From positions 1,812,001 through 1,876,000 of the forward strand of contig NZ_CP147250.1 of NCBI RefSeq assembly GCF_017316305.2: 64,000 bases of DNA. The letters are read 5' to 3'. This DNA comes from Enterococcus sp. DIV1094. GTDB taxonomy: Bacteria; Bacillota; Bacilli; Lactobacillales; Enterococcaceae. Every line of letters starts with the position of its first letter. Positions within the stretch are counted from its first letter, which is position 1. The position numbers and the translations under genes are program-made. This document shows positions 40,444 to 48,440 of the stretch, piece by piece. The notes under the pieces were generated by a model. The model saw only the letters and a list, made by a program, of their open reading frames with translations, was not told where the DNA came from and did no database searches.

Positions 40444-40447
40444 ATGA
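40382..40447 (+). CDS. Conserved upstream ORF, 21 residues (locus 1)
   Basis: MMRTMISCLQIKQWNMEEKI plus one Lys. The stop TGA overlaps the start of the secreted protein D1 (ATGA). The locus 2 version (60448-60510) gives the same 20 residues, the single internal base change being synonymous. No good ribosome binding site is visible, so translation is uncertain. Confidence 0.4.
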   Translation: MMRTMISCLQIKQWNMEEKIK

Positions 40448-41040
40448 AGAAATATACTAAATTATTCAGTACAGTTGCAATGATGGGCACATTATTAGGA
40501 GCAGGGGCTATGTCTGTTGCAGCCACGACATTCAATGGTCAACCAACTGGAGAAGTACCAGTTACAGGAAGAGTTGGTTTAGATAATACTGTAGATCCTG
40601 GTGTCAATCCGCCGACAAATCCAGATGAAATGATCAACGTAACAGTGCCAACATCGGCTGTCTTCTTTACAACCGGAGCATCTAGGCATACCGAAATTGA
40701 ATCTCCAAACTATACTGTGACAAACAATTCAGCTTGGGATGTAAATATCAATGTGACTGAACTAGCAAATCCTGTAGAGTTCCGAAGTTTAGATTCCTTA
40801 GCATTATCAGTAGATGTAGGGGGAGAATCTAGCATGGTGCCAATTGTAGAAACGGGTGCACCATTAAACAACTCTGCTGCATTTATGTCATTAACAAGAA
40901 ATGCTGCTGTTGGCGGAACAAATCCAGTAGGAAACTTTAATTTTGTGGGAACTGCAATTCCAAATACAAATACGGCAGATGTGATTACACCAACATTTGA
41001 TATGGTTCTCCAATTCCAAGCGGTTGTACCAAGTCCGTAA
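40444..41040 (+). CDS. Small secreted beta-domain protein D1 (locus 1)
   Basis: 198 residues. Signal peptide (KLFSTVAMMGTLLGAGAMSVAA), then FNGQPTGEVPVTGRVGLDNT, PGVNPPTNPDEMINVTVPTS and AVFFTTGASRHTEI, ending with NFVGTAIPNT, ITPTFDMVLQFQAVVP. The last 140 residues match the C-terminal domain of the locus adhesins (PTSAVFxTT, NxS, FxGTA, ITPTFxMVLxF). No LPXTG, no WxL motif. It is probably secreted and held at the wall by its fold or partners. AGGAGAAAA precedes the ATG. Confidence 0.82.
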   Translation: MKKYTKLFSTVAMMGTLLGAGAMSVAATTFNGQPTGEVPVTGRVGLDNTVDPGVNPPTNPDEMINVTVPTSAVFFTTGASRHTEIESPNYTVTNNSAWDVNINVTELANPVEFRSLDSLALSVDVGGESSMVPIVETGAPLNNSAAFMSLTRNAAVGGTNPVGNFNFVGTAIPNTNTADVITPTFDMVLQFQAVVPSP

Positions 41041-41315
41041 GGCAAAACAGTAAATAACCATCACCCACACTAAAATCAACTAGGGGAGTTGCTTTTAGAC
41101 AGATAGATAAAAAATAGAATAAATCTAACCTTATGTAAATCATGAAGACATGAGTTAGCAAGTAGGATGCAATTGTTTGAACAACAGCATCCTACTTTTT
41201 ACATATAATAATGATTTTTTGAAATGTTTTAAAATAAGCAGGCTTTGTATCACTTGTCCTTTTTTTATTTTTAAAATAAGACTAACAAATTCTATTTTTA
41301 TAAAGTATCTGTGTT
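41041..41315. other. Intergenic with terminator
   Basis: Contains the terminator at 41162-41201; otherwise nothing seen. Confidence 0.5.
41162..41201 (+). terminator. Terminator of surface locus 1
   Basis: AGTAGGATGC (41162-41171) and GCATCCTACT (41188-41197), followed by TTTT. Confidence 0.8.
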
Positions 41316-42440
41316 CTAATAGTGTTTTTTCTTAATCAAAATGAAAACAGTTATTAGCATCAGAAATAGATTAACAGTAACAAGTGTCCCAACTCCATTG
41401 ATAAAAGTTATATTTACTGATTTTAATGGTTCAAATCCTGTTCCACCTAAAATTACTTGTTGAAAATCAACATAAGATGTTGGGAAATATTGTATTAAAT
41501 TATTTTGATTTGTTCCTTCCGGTGAAATATTGTAATTTGTAACTAAAAGAAACAGCAAAACACCACCCACATTAACCAAATAATTACCCGTGAATATAGA
41601 TAAAAAGAAACTAATTAAAACCAAAAGTAAAATCCACAAAATAATAAAAATGATATTTTGATAGAAAAAGGTGGATATGGGTAATATAGTTACATCATTA
41701 TTAATGATAGTTGCGATTGGATAATCAAAGTTACCTATACCATTTTTTATAGCAACAATCAAAGAGACCATTACTAAAGGTAAGAGAACACTCAATAAAG
41801 AAAATAGAAAATAAGAAAAAAGACGTGCCATATTTTTAGAAACTGGTTTTTTAGGCAGTATATTAATTAAAGCAATGTATTGTTTTCTTTTCTCATACGA
41901 AGTGATTGTTGCAATAAGGATGGCAGAAATTGAGAGATATAAGATACTGGGGATTGCACCAGAAAAAATAAGTTCGTAATAATTTGCTAAAGGAAGTATC
42001 TTAGTACTTTCTAAGGAAACAATCGGATAACGATTTTTATGTAAATATTCTAATTTAGAAACGACTTTTTTTTGTTCAATAATAGGTATTCCAACTAATT
42101 TGCCGGATAACATATCTTCCAAGTTCTTTTTTTCAAAAGTATATTTGCTTTCGACAATCTTGTTTGAGTCTTGTGACTGTAACGCTGAGATTACTGCTTC
42201 CATATTTTTGTTCGCGATTTTTAGATCCTCTATAGTTTCGACGGCCGTATCGTCATCTTTTATTGCATCAATAGTCTGCTCATTAGCTAACTGATTTGCT
42301 TGTAATTCATCTACCTCACTCCAGGGACTTTCCCTATGAAAAATTAAAGGTATCAACAATAAGAGCGTTAGAATTATAAATGGTAAGTAATTTATCTTAT
42401 TCTTTATTAGATTTATACATTCAAATTTAAGTACATTCAT
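41316..42440 (-). CDS. ABC-2 type exporter permease
   Basis: 374 residues. A first membrane helix (NYLPFIILTLLLLIPLIF) is followed by a large extracellular loop of about 120 residues (Glu/Asp/Asn-rich, SALQSQDSNKIVES). Five more helices follow toward the C-terminus (LLSVLLPLVMVSLIVAI, IIFIILWILLLVLISFF, VNVGGVLLFLLVTNY, TLVTVNLFLMLITVFILI). AT-rich compared with the aro operon. It follows its ATPase gene by three bases. Substrate unknown; such pairs often export or give immunity to peptides. Confidence 0.78.
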   Translation of the reverse strand: MNVLKFECINLIKNKINYLPFIILTLLLLIPLIFHRESPWSEVDELQANQLANEQTIDAIKDDDTAVETIEDLKIANKNMEAVISALQSQDSNKIVESKYTFEKKNLEDMLSGKLVGIPIIEQKKVVSKLEYLHKNRYPIVSLESTKILPLANYYELIFSGAIPSILYLSISAILIATITSYEKRKQYIALINILPKKPVSKNMARLFSYFLFSLLSVLLPLVMVSLIVAIKNGIGNFDYPIATIINNDVTILPISTFFYQNIIFIILWILLLVLISFFLSIFTGNYLVNVGGVLLFLLVTNYNISPEGTNQNNLIQYFPTSYVDFQQVILGGTGFEPLKSVNITFINGVGTLVTVNLFLMLITVFILIKKKHY

Positions 42441-42443
42441 ATT

Positions 42444-43118
42444 TTATCCTCCATATAATTGTTTGTAGAGTGCCAATATTTCGTTCATATTTTTCGTATC
42501 TCTTGCTATTTTTCCGTTTTTTAAAAATAGAACTCTATTACAGATTGCTTGAATATTAGCAATGTCATGAGATGAAAAAAGAATTATTTTCTTTTTATAT
42601 GCTAAATTTTGAATGATTGTATTAGTAAGTTCTATACTACCAGGATCCAAACCATTTAGAGGTTCATCAAATAATAAAACTGGTGCATCACTAATCAAAT
42701 ATGTTGCTAATAATGCATGCTGTTTCATACCTAGAGACATTTTTTTTATAGGAAGAGTTTGATACTTATGGATTTTTAAAAGACTAATTACTTCATCTAT
42801 AGCAATTTTGCTCTGCCAATTTTTCTTAATCAATAATAAGTGATCTAAAATAGTTAAATGCTCAAACAAATTATTGGAACTCTCTAAATAGAAAAACGAG
42901 CGGTTAAAGTTTAATGAATGAGGTGAAAAGCTATTAATTTCTAGTTTTCTATATGTAACTGGTAATAAGTGTGCTATTCCGTTTAATAAAGTTGTTTTAC
43001 CTGTACCATTTGGAGCAACTAATGCGACTATTTCGCCATCCATAATTGACAAACCTAGACCATCAATTATTTTTTTTCTCCCTCTTTTTATAGTCATATT
43101 CTCAATTAAAACCGACAT
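42444..43118 (-). CDS. ABC transporter ATP-binding protein
   Basis: 224 residues. Walker A ALVAPNGTGKTTLLNGI near residue 35, signature KMSLGMKQHALLA, Walker B PVLLFDEPLNGLDPGS, H-loop ILFSSHDIA. ATG 43118 has AGGAGG five bases before. The frame stays open upstream to an ATG at 43211, which would add 31 residues (...IRPRFHYYMARIAERVEKED) after a TTGATA-18-TATTAT promoter, so a longer form cannot be excluded. It forms an exporter with the permease that follows. Confidence 0.88.
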   Translation of the reverse strand: MSVLIENMTIKRGRKKIIDGLGLSIMDGEIVALVAPNGTGKTTLLNGIAHLLPVTYRKLEINSFSPHSLNFNRSFFYLESSNNLFEHLTILDHLLLIKKNWQSKIAIDEVISLLKIHKYQTLPIKKMSLGMKQHALLATYLISDAPVLLFDEPLNGLDPGSIELTNTIIQNLAYKKKIILFSSHDIANIQAICNRVLFLKNGKIARDTKNMNEILALYKQLYGG

Positions 43119-43599
43119 AAAATCCTCCTTTTCGACTCGCTCCGCTATTCGAGCCATATAGTAGTGAAAACGAGGGCGGATCCTCGTTATAATAGATTCA
43201 AAACTCTTCATAAAATAATACGTCCTTTTAACTTATTGTATCAATGTAATAAGAAAGCGCAATTTTTTTATGTCTATATTATGAACGACAGTATAGATTA
43301 TTAGCTTCTTTGAAAGAAACTGAATAATGGGGTTAATCTTATGCTCGCTTTCCTTAGAATAATGTCTTTTTTTCCATAGATAAGAGAGTAGGACAATAAT
43401 CAGAAGAAATCTGATACTTGTCCTACTCTCTTATCTATAGTTGCCTAAAAATAATTTTATGTCTAAACTTTAATTATGTTTACACAGTGTTTCTTTAATA
43501 CATTATGAGCTTTTGTCATTGTAGATATGCTTCTGCTTGAATGCTTACGATTTTAAAGTATGTTTCATTCATTATGTTTAGCCTAATTTTATTCTTCCT
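43119..43599. other. Intergenic region with a large perfect hairpin
   Basis: Holds AACGAGG/CCTCGTT (43171-43190), close to the ABC start, and the long inverted repeat at 43376-43438. No gene seen. Confidence 0.45.
43376..43438. repeat. Perfect 21-bp inverted repeat with nested stem
   Basis: The arms 43376-43396 and 43418-43438 are perfectly complementary (ATAGATAAGAGAGTAGGACAA). Inside, ATCAGA pairs with TCTGAT. No T-run follows on either strand (a T-run precedes it on the plus strand), so it is not a normal terminator. Confidence 0.75.
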
Positions 43600-44052
43600 C
43601 TAATAAATCCGTCTGTCCCCATTTTTTACAACATGCCATTCATCATCAACATTCTTGCTTACTTTTCTTAAAGTCTGTAACAACATTTCTTTCTCTTCTA
43701 AGGATAATCCTGCTAAAGCGGCCTTTTCTGAATATGTTTCTTCTCGTTTCAAGTAATTATAAAGCTCTTCTGCCTTATCTGTTGTATATAGCTTACGAAT
43801 TTTTTTGTTGTCGGGATCAACTGCTTTTCTTATTAATTTTTCCTTCTCAAGCTTCCCCACTGACTTTGAAACAGTCGTCCGATCTTGTTTGACTAACTCA
43901 GCTAAAGAATCATTAATAATACCTGGATTTTCGTAGATCCTCGTTAAGTACAAATATTGGTCTTTATTAAGATGAATATCCTTAAATTCCACATTGCTGA
44001 TATAAGACAATGCTCGCGAAATCACACCAATTTCTCTTAATATTTCAGACAT
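43600..44052 (-). CDS. MarR-family transcriptional regulator
   Basis: 150 residues. Winged helix at about 45-105 (GIINDSLAELVKQDRTTVSK, KLEKEKLIRKAVDPDNKKIR with the wing Asp-Arg type motif), flanked by dimer helices. It is the second gene after a YbaK-like deacylase, two bases apart, and the inverted repeat upstream of that gene is a plausible operator. The ligand is unknown. Confidence 0.88.
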   Translation of the reverse strand: MSEILREIGVISRALSYISNVEFKDIHLNKDQYLYLTRIYENPGIINDSLAELVKQDRTTVSKSVGKLEKEKLIRKAVDPDNKKIRKLYTTDKAEELYNYLKREETYSEKAALAGLSLEEKEMLLQTLRKVSKNVDDEWHVVKNGDRRIY

Positions 44053-44054
44053 AG

Positions 44055-44528
44055 CTATTCCTCCATTGGTAGTAAATAAGTTTCTAAATCAAGCGTCTTA
44101 ATAATTTTGTCTAGATCAGCAACTTTTACAACCATCGTTTGATCTGGGCGACCAGGCGCAAACACAAGCTTTTCATGTGAAAGCAACGCTTCATCAATTA
44201 TCACAGGCACTTGTGTCTCATAGCCAAAAGGGGAGACGGCTCCCGGTTTTTGCCCAGTTGTTTCCTCCATCGTTTCAGCGGAGACAACAGAAAGCCTTTT
44301 TCCTACAAGTTTACTTAATTTTTTAAAATCACTTCTTTTCGTAGTGAACGTCAAAAAGATATAGTGATTGTCTTGTTTGTTCTTTAAATACAAACTTTTT
44401 GTCTCTGTCCCATTGAAACCTTGTTCTGCTTTTACAACCAGTGCATCCTCATTCGTATAAATCGCTCGGTGATGATATAACTCAAAGTCAATATTTGCAT
44501 GTTTAAATGTTTCCTCTAGATTGATCAA
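44055..44528 (-). CDS. YbaK/ProX-type aminoacyl-tRNA deacylase
   Basis: 157 residues of the YbaK/EbsC family that hydrolyses mischarged tRNA (for example Ala- or Cys-tRNA-Pro) in trans. Features: YHHRAIYTNEDALVVKAEQG near residue 18, NGTETKSLYLKNKQ, the Lys-bearing TTKRSDFKKLSKLVGKRLS, and GAVSPFG. ProX-like rather than YbaK-like by its length and AVSPFG context. The start is TTG 44528 with GGAGTGAG eight bases before. Operon with the MarR regulator. Confidence 0.85.
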   Translation of the reverse strand: MINLEETFKHANIDFELYHHRAIYTNEDALVVKAEQGFNGTETKSLYLKNKQDNHYIFLTFTTKRSDFKKLSKLVGKRLSVVSAETMEETTGQKPGAVSPFGYETQVPVIIDEALLSHEKLVFAPGRPDQTMVVKVADLDKIIKTLDLETYLLPMEE

Positions 44529-44588
44529 ATTTTCTCACTCCATTTAAATTGTTGAATTTTCTATAATTTCATCCAGAGTAAAGGTTCT

Positions 44589-44606
44589 TTGTTGAAAAGT
44601 CAACAA
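44589..44606. promoter_or_regulatory. Likely MarR operator
   Basis: TTGTTGA-AAAG-TCAACAA, a perfect 7-bp inverted repeat about 60 bases upstream of the deacylase start. Confidence 0.55.
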
Positions 44607-44977
44607 AAATATCACCGGAAATTATAAATGTTTTATCAGGCAATGAAACTAAAGTAGACGCAGTCGCGTTCTATCGTTTTGGAGGCAAGGAGTGTCACTT
44701 GAGAACTGCTTGGTGATTTTGGCACTAAATTTGAGGGGATTGAGAAGTAAATGGAAAGAAAAATGCGTATATTAGTAAAAACTAGTCTAAAAAGAATCCT
44801 GGAAAAAAGAAACGCACAGTTATGGAGCTGGACGGAAACATTCAGGATTCTCGAGAAATCTAACTAGTGAGAAGGACCAAAAATTTGTAATTTGAAGCAA
44901 TTGTTATTTTAAAAGACCACTAATTAAAAAAGAAAAAACGAAGCGCAAAACTAATTAGCATTTACGGAGGAATAATC

Positions 44978-45043
44978 ATGAGAAATACAACTTATAAAGA
45001 ACAAAATAACGAAGATCTAAAAGCAAAAATTCGTTCAGAATAG
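44978..45043 (+). CDS. Possible 21-residue peptide or truncated gene
   Basis: MRNTTYKEQNNEDLKAKIRS then Glu. GGAGG lies seven bases before the ATG. It may be the first codons of a gene cut short by deletion. No family recognised. Confidence 0.3.
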   Translation: MRNTTYKEQNNEDLKAKIRSE

Positions 45044-45136
45044 GAGAAAGTGTGGGTGAATAAGTTAAGGCTATAGTAATTGAAAATCCAACAGCAGATT
45101 CAAAAAGAAATTGAATTCGTTCAATAGACCCCAATC

Positions 45137-45187
45137 TTGTTACAAATACACTAACATGATATATTTGATGTAGTGTATTTGTAACAA
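45137..45187 (+). promoter_or_regulatory. AbiE promoter covered by a 17-bp inverted repeat
   Basis: TTGTTACAAATACACTA (45137-45153) and its exact complement (45171-45187) flank 17 bases. The left arm contains the -35 (TTGTTA); TATATT at 45160-45165 is the -10 with a 17-base spacer. AbiEi antitoxins bind inverted repeats in their own promoter, so autorepression is expected. Confidence 0.8.
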
Positions 45188-45201
45188 AGGGGGATAAGTA
45201 A

Positions 45202-45795
45202 ATGCAAGATAAACTGAAAGAATTGCTGGCTATTCGGGATGGAAATTTATCGATGAAGGAAGCTAGAAAATTAGGAATCGCAGCAACAACTGTACAAAGA
45301 TTGGTGAATCAAAGAAAATTGATCAAAGTTGATCGTGGTTATTATGTAGAGGATGGTCATGGAATAGATGATTTATTTTGGCTTCAGCAAAGATTTTCCA
45401 GAGGAATCTTTTCTCATGAAACGACCTTAGATATTTACCAGCTTTCTACGAATATGCCAAAATTCATTCATTTAACTTTTCCCCATGGCTATAACGTGGA
45501 TCGTTCAATTACAAGAGAACAGCAGTTACAGTTTCATTTTGTGAAGAAAGAATTTTATGAGCTAGGAAAAGTAGAGGGAACTTCCTTTCAAGGGAATCCT
45601 ATCAATATGTATGATAAAGAGCGTACACTTTGTGATATTTGGAATCCGAGATACGAAATTGAATACGAAATGAAATTAGAAGCGTTAAAAGATTACATGC
45701 AAGACCCAATGAGAAATCCAAGTAAATTAAGAGATTACATGACAAAACTACATGTAGAAAAAGAAATGAAATACCATATGCAAAGCTTGTATTGA
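45202..45795 (+). CDS. abiEi: AbiEi-type antitoxin (type IV toxin-antitoxin)
   Basis: 197 residues. An N-terminal winged helix covers about 1-60 (LSMKEARKLGIAATTVQRLV, NQRKLIKVDRGYYV) and a C-terminal domain about 65-190 (RGIFSHETTLDIYQLSTNMP, IHLTFPHGYN, MYDKERTLCDIW). It represses its operon through the inverted repeat and counteracts AbiEii without binding it. GGGGGATAAGTAA precedes the ATG. It is 12 bases upstream of the toxin gene. Confidence 0.9.
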   Translation: MQDKLKELLAIRDGNLSMKEARKLGIAATTVQRLVNQRKLIKVDRGYYVEDGHGIDDLFWLQQRFSRGIFSHETTLDIYQLSTNMPKFIHLTFPHGYNVDRSITREQQLQFHFVKKEFYELGKVEGTSFQGNPINMYDKERTLCDIWNPRYEIEYEMKLEALKDYMQDPMRNPSKLRDYMTKLHVEKEMKYHMQSLY

Positions 45796-45807
45796 TGGAG
45801 GAAAAAA

Positions 45808-46665
45808 ATGACACCAACACAATTTGCAGCAAAAACCAGAAATTTAGCAAAGAGTACAGGATTGAATGCACAGTTAGTGCAACGGCATTTTATGATGGAT
45901 CGTTTAATTGAACAAATTTCTGAATCAAAGTACAAAAATGACTTTATTTTAAAGGGTGGCTTTTTATTAGGATCAAAATATGGAATCGATAGAAGGACAA
46001 CCATTGATATCGATACGACATTTAGAAATAGCAAATTAACTGAAGAAAAATTGCAGATTATTCTTAATGATTTAACTAGAAAACCCACGAAAGATGGGAT
46101 CGTTTTCTCTATTCAAGGAATGAAGGAAACAAGAGAAGCGGATTTTTATCCTGGGTTTCAGATTAAGTTAGTGGCTAATTTAGAAAAAGTACGTGTGCCA
46201 TTTAAAATGGATGTGACAACAGGTGATTCTATTTATCCTGCAGTAGATACACACTATCACCAATTAATGTTTGAAGATAAAAAAGTGGAGATCCCAGCTT
46301 ATCCAACAGAACAAATCATTGCAGAAAAGCTAAGTGCTACGTTCAGTTTTGGTACAGATAATTCGAGAGCAAAAGATTACTATGACTTGTTTACGATTCC
46401 AAAACTAGAAAATATTGTTACGAAAGAGTTATACAAAAGTGTTCGAAATACATTCACAAAACGCGGAGATACCAAACCTTTGTCCTTTTATTATGAAAGA
46501 GAAATGGAAAAAATCAGAGGAAACGACTATTTAGAAAAACAATGGGAAAAATATCGCTCAGTTAATACGTTTGCGAAATCTATTTCATTTACAGAGACAG
46601 TCAACGAAATCGATCACCTAATGAAAAGCATGATTAAAATTGAAAATCAAGAAAGAAAACAATAG
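45808..46665 (+). CDS. abiEii: AbiEii-type nucleotidyltransferase toxin
   Basis: 285 residues, DUF1814 family. The nucleotidyltransferase motifs are present: [20 protein letters not shown] then DTTF (GG...R.T.DID), [19 protein letters not shown], and [20 protein letters not shown] then DLF. AbiEii relatives (MenA-type) transfer nucleotides to tRNA or other targets and block growth on phage infection. AGGAGGAAAAAA-like site ATGGAGG precedes the ATG. It appears intact, so the pair could be a working abortive-infection system. Confidence 0.92.
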   Translation: MTPTQFAAKTRNLAKSTGLNAQLVQRHFMMDRLIEQISESKYKNDFILKGGFLLGSKYGIDRRTTIDIDTTFRNSKLTEEKLQIILNDLTRKPTKDGIVFSIQGMKETREADFYPGFQIKLVANLEKVRVPFKMDVTTGDSIYPAVDTHYHQLMFEDKKVEIPAYPTEQIIAEKLSATFSFGTDNSRAKDYYDLFTIPKLENIVTKELYKSVRNTFTKRGDTKPLSFYYEREMEKIRGNDYLEKQWEKYRSVNTFAKSISFTETVNEIDHLMKSMIKIENQERKQ

Positions 46666-46709
46666 TTGAAAAGATTCCAACAAATAAATCAGGAATTGGA
46701 GAGAGAAGG

Positions 46710-47192
46710 ATGATCAATAATGTAACCTTAGTAGGACGATTAACTAAAGATCCCGATTTACGTTATACCGCTAGTGCTACCGCAGTCGCCACTTTTACGC
46801 TAGCTGTCAACCGCAATTTCACGAATCAAAACGGCAATCGAGAAGCCGATTTTATCAATTGCGTGATTTGGCGGAAATCAGCGGAAACAATCGCCACGTT
46901 AGCTAAAAAAGGTAGTTTGATCGGTGTTGTTGGACGAATTCAAACTCGAAGTTATGACAACCAGCAAGGCCAACGCGTGTATGTGACAGAAGTTGTGGCT
47001 GATAACTTCCAACTATTAGAAAGTAAAGCAGCGACAGAAAGCCGTATGCATCAAAATCAATCTCAAGCTGAACAAAGAACAAGCACTTTTGAACAACGTG
47101 GGACAACTACGAACAAAAGTGGGTTTAAGGCTTCCCAAAATCCGTTTGATGGGCAAAAAATTGACATTAGCGAGGATGATCTACCATTTTAA
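46710..47192 (+). CDS. ssb: Single-stranded DNA-binding protein paralogue
   Basis: 160 residues. An OB fold covers about 1-105 ([60 protein letters not shown]). A short Gln/Ser/Thr-rich linker follows, then the acidic partner-binding tail ISEDDLPF. It lies apart from rpsF/rpsR, so it is an extra SSB of the sort carried by mobile elements, natural for a region with AbiE. GGAGAGAAGG precedes the ATG. Confidence 0.93.
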   Translation: MINNVTLVGRLTKDPDLRYTASATAVATFTLAVNRNFTNQNGNREADFINCVIWRKSAETIATLAKKGSLIGVVGRIQTRSYDNQQGQRVYVTEVVADNFQLLESKAATESRMHQNQSQAEQRTSTFEQRGTTTNKSGFKASQNPFDGQKIDISEDDLPF

Positions 47193-47277
47193 GCCAAGTT
47201 ATCTAGTGGTTGCTTTTAATAAAATTTATGCGATAAACTAGTTGAAAACATTCTACAGTCAACAACTAAAACAAACT

Positions 47278-47327
47278 AAGATCAATGGGTAAGATGTTCC
47301 GTCAAATATCTTACCCAGTGATCTTTA
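47278..47327 (+). terminator. Terminator after ssb
   Basis: AAGATCAATGGGTAAGAT (47278-47295) pairs with ATCTTACCCAGTGATCTTT (47308-47326), one mismatch. Confidence 0.75.
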
Positions 47328-47371
47328 GTATTTTTATAATTGTTAACTTAAGTGAGATTTTATTGATAAAG

Positions 47372-48025
47372 TTAATGTGTAACTGGAAGCTTAAATTTTA
47401 TTGAACTAAAATCTTGACTATTTTGGTTGACTAAATCACGCACGTAATAGTACTCGATATTGATTTCTTGAACGTTAGTATTTTTCACATCTCCGTCTAG
47501 TAAAAAGTAAGATTGGACAACGCCTGTGGTCCCTAATTTTAAAGGGGCCGTTTCTGGCTGACCGCTGGGTTGGTATTGTAGCGTAGGATATACATTAATG
47601 CCATCTTCTGTAACTAAATCAAAGTTTCTATAAAACTGCGAACCATCATTAAAATCATTAAATGAATGGTTTGTCATGCGAATATCAAGTCTGATGACAG
47701 TGTCTAATTTTTGAGCTAAGTAGGCTTGTTGTCGAATGACCTCATCTGGTTGGGCGCTGGCATTAAGAATTTCGATCGTAACTGCTGGTTTTCCGGCTAA
47801 GTAGATTGTGACCGGATCGTTTAGTCCATGGAGTGTTGAAGTGTCATTTGATGATTCGTTCTCTGGTTCTGATTTGGCAGAGGATGATTCTGATGATTTA
47901 TTATCAGTGGTTACTGTACTAGTTATTACTGTAACGTTTTTGTCAGTGTTACTTGCAGATTTGCAACTTGTTAATGTCAATAAAAAAAACAAGCTAACAA
48001 TCCCTAAAATTACTTTGTTTTTCAT
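47372..48025 (-). CDS. Lipoprotein with DUF5067-like domain
   Basis: 217 residues. Signal peptide with lipobox LTSC (Cys near residue 21), a Ser/Thr/Glu-rich linker to about 65, then a beta-rich domain (TIYLAGKPAVTIEILNASAQ, DTVIRLDIRMTNHSFNDFND, FDLVTEDGINVYPTLQYQ, GVVQSYFLLDGD). The domain resembles the immunoglobulin-like DUF5067/DUF4352 type of secreted Firmicutes proteins. Anchored on the outer face of the membrane. Function unknown. Confidence 0.75.
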   Translation of the reverse strand: MKNKVILGIVSLFFLLTLTSCKSASNTDKNVTVITSTVTTDNKSSESSSAKSEPENESSNDTSTLHGLNDPVTIYLAGKPAVTIEILNASAQPDEVIRQQAYLAQKLDTVIRLDIRMTNHSFNDFNDGSQFYRNFDLVTEDGINVYPTLQYQPSGQPETAPLKLGTTGVVQSYFLLDGDVKNTNVQEINIEYYYVRDLVNQNSQDFSSIKFKLPVTH

Positions 48026-48149
48026 ATTCCCGTGAGCTCCTAAAATGTAGATTATAGTATAATTCCGCTTTATTATAACGTTTAATTTTTTATTTCAAGT
48101 GTTCTGAAATAGATACCTAAAACCCTTTATTTAAAATAATAAACTGAGA

Positions 48150-48190
48150 ATCAAAAGTAGTTATCTACTTTTGGTTCTTTTTTTATTCTT
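48150..48190 (+). terminator. Orphan terminator on the plus strand
   Basis: AGAATCAAAAGTAG and CTACTTTTGGTTCT with loop TTAT, then seven T. The nearest gene to the left runs the other way, so any transcript it ends would be non-coding. Confidence 0.65.
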
Positions 48191-48296
48191 AAAAAAAATT
48201 CTACCATGTCTTCCTAGTTTTATAACAGTGTTATCACCTCTAAAACCTCTTCGTCCAGATTCTTTTACTCACTGAAAAAAATATTTCAAATAACTG

Positions 48297-48327
48297 TTGA
48301 CCCTCCTATTATAGGAGACTATATACT
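48297..48327 (+). promoter_or_regulatory. MerR-type promoter of the ABC exporter operon
   Basis: TTGACC (48297-48302) and TATACT (48322-48327) are 19 bases apart, too far for unaided polymerase. The spacer holds the perfect palindrome CTCCTAT-T-ATAGGAG (48303-48317). This is the standard layout for activation by MerR-family proteins that untwist the spacer. Confidence 0.82.
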
Positions 48328-48440
48328 TATTTATGTGCTATAACACCAGAAAGATAAGAGGTTTAAGAAATGAGATAGATAAAAGAAGATGAGTTTTGAG
48401 TTGAAACAAAAAGATTGAAAGAAGTAAAGGAGAGATCACA

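Larger units (their letters stand above)
44529..45201. other. Intergenic region between the MarR pair and AbiE
   Basis: Contains the MarR-type operator (44589-44606), a 21-codon ORF (44978) and the AbiE promoter-operator (45137-45187). Nothing else seen. Confidence 0.4.
48026..48440. other. Intergenic region upstream of the ABC exporter
   Basis: Holds an orphan plus-strand terminator (48150-48188) and a MerR-type promoter (48297-48327). No gene seen. Confidence 0.5.

Noticed and set aside
36034..41040. WxL domain in the adhesin or small secreted protein
   Set aside because: Neither a WxL motif nor the YxxxLTWxL-type ending is present; the conserved end is ITPTFxMVLxF.
43119..43211. 31-residue N-terminal extension of the ABC ATPase as the main start
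   Set aside because: AGGAGG fits the ATG at 43118 much better and the extension is outside the ATPase fold; kept only as an alternative.
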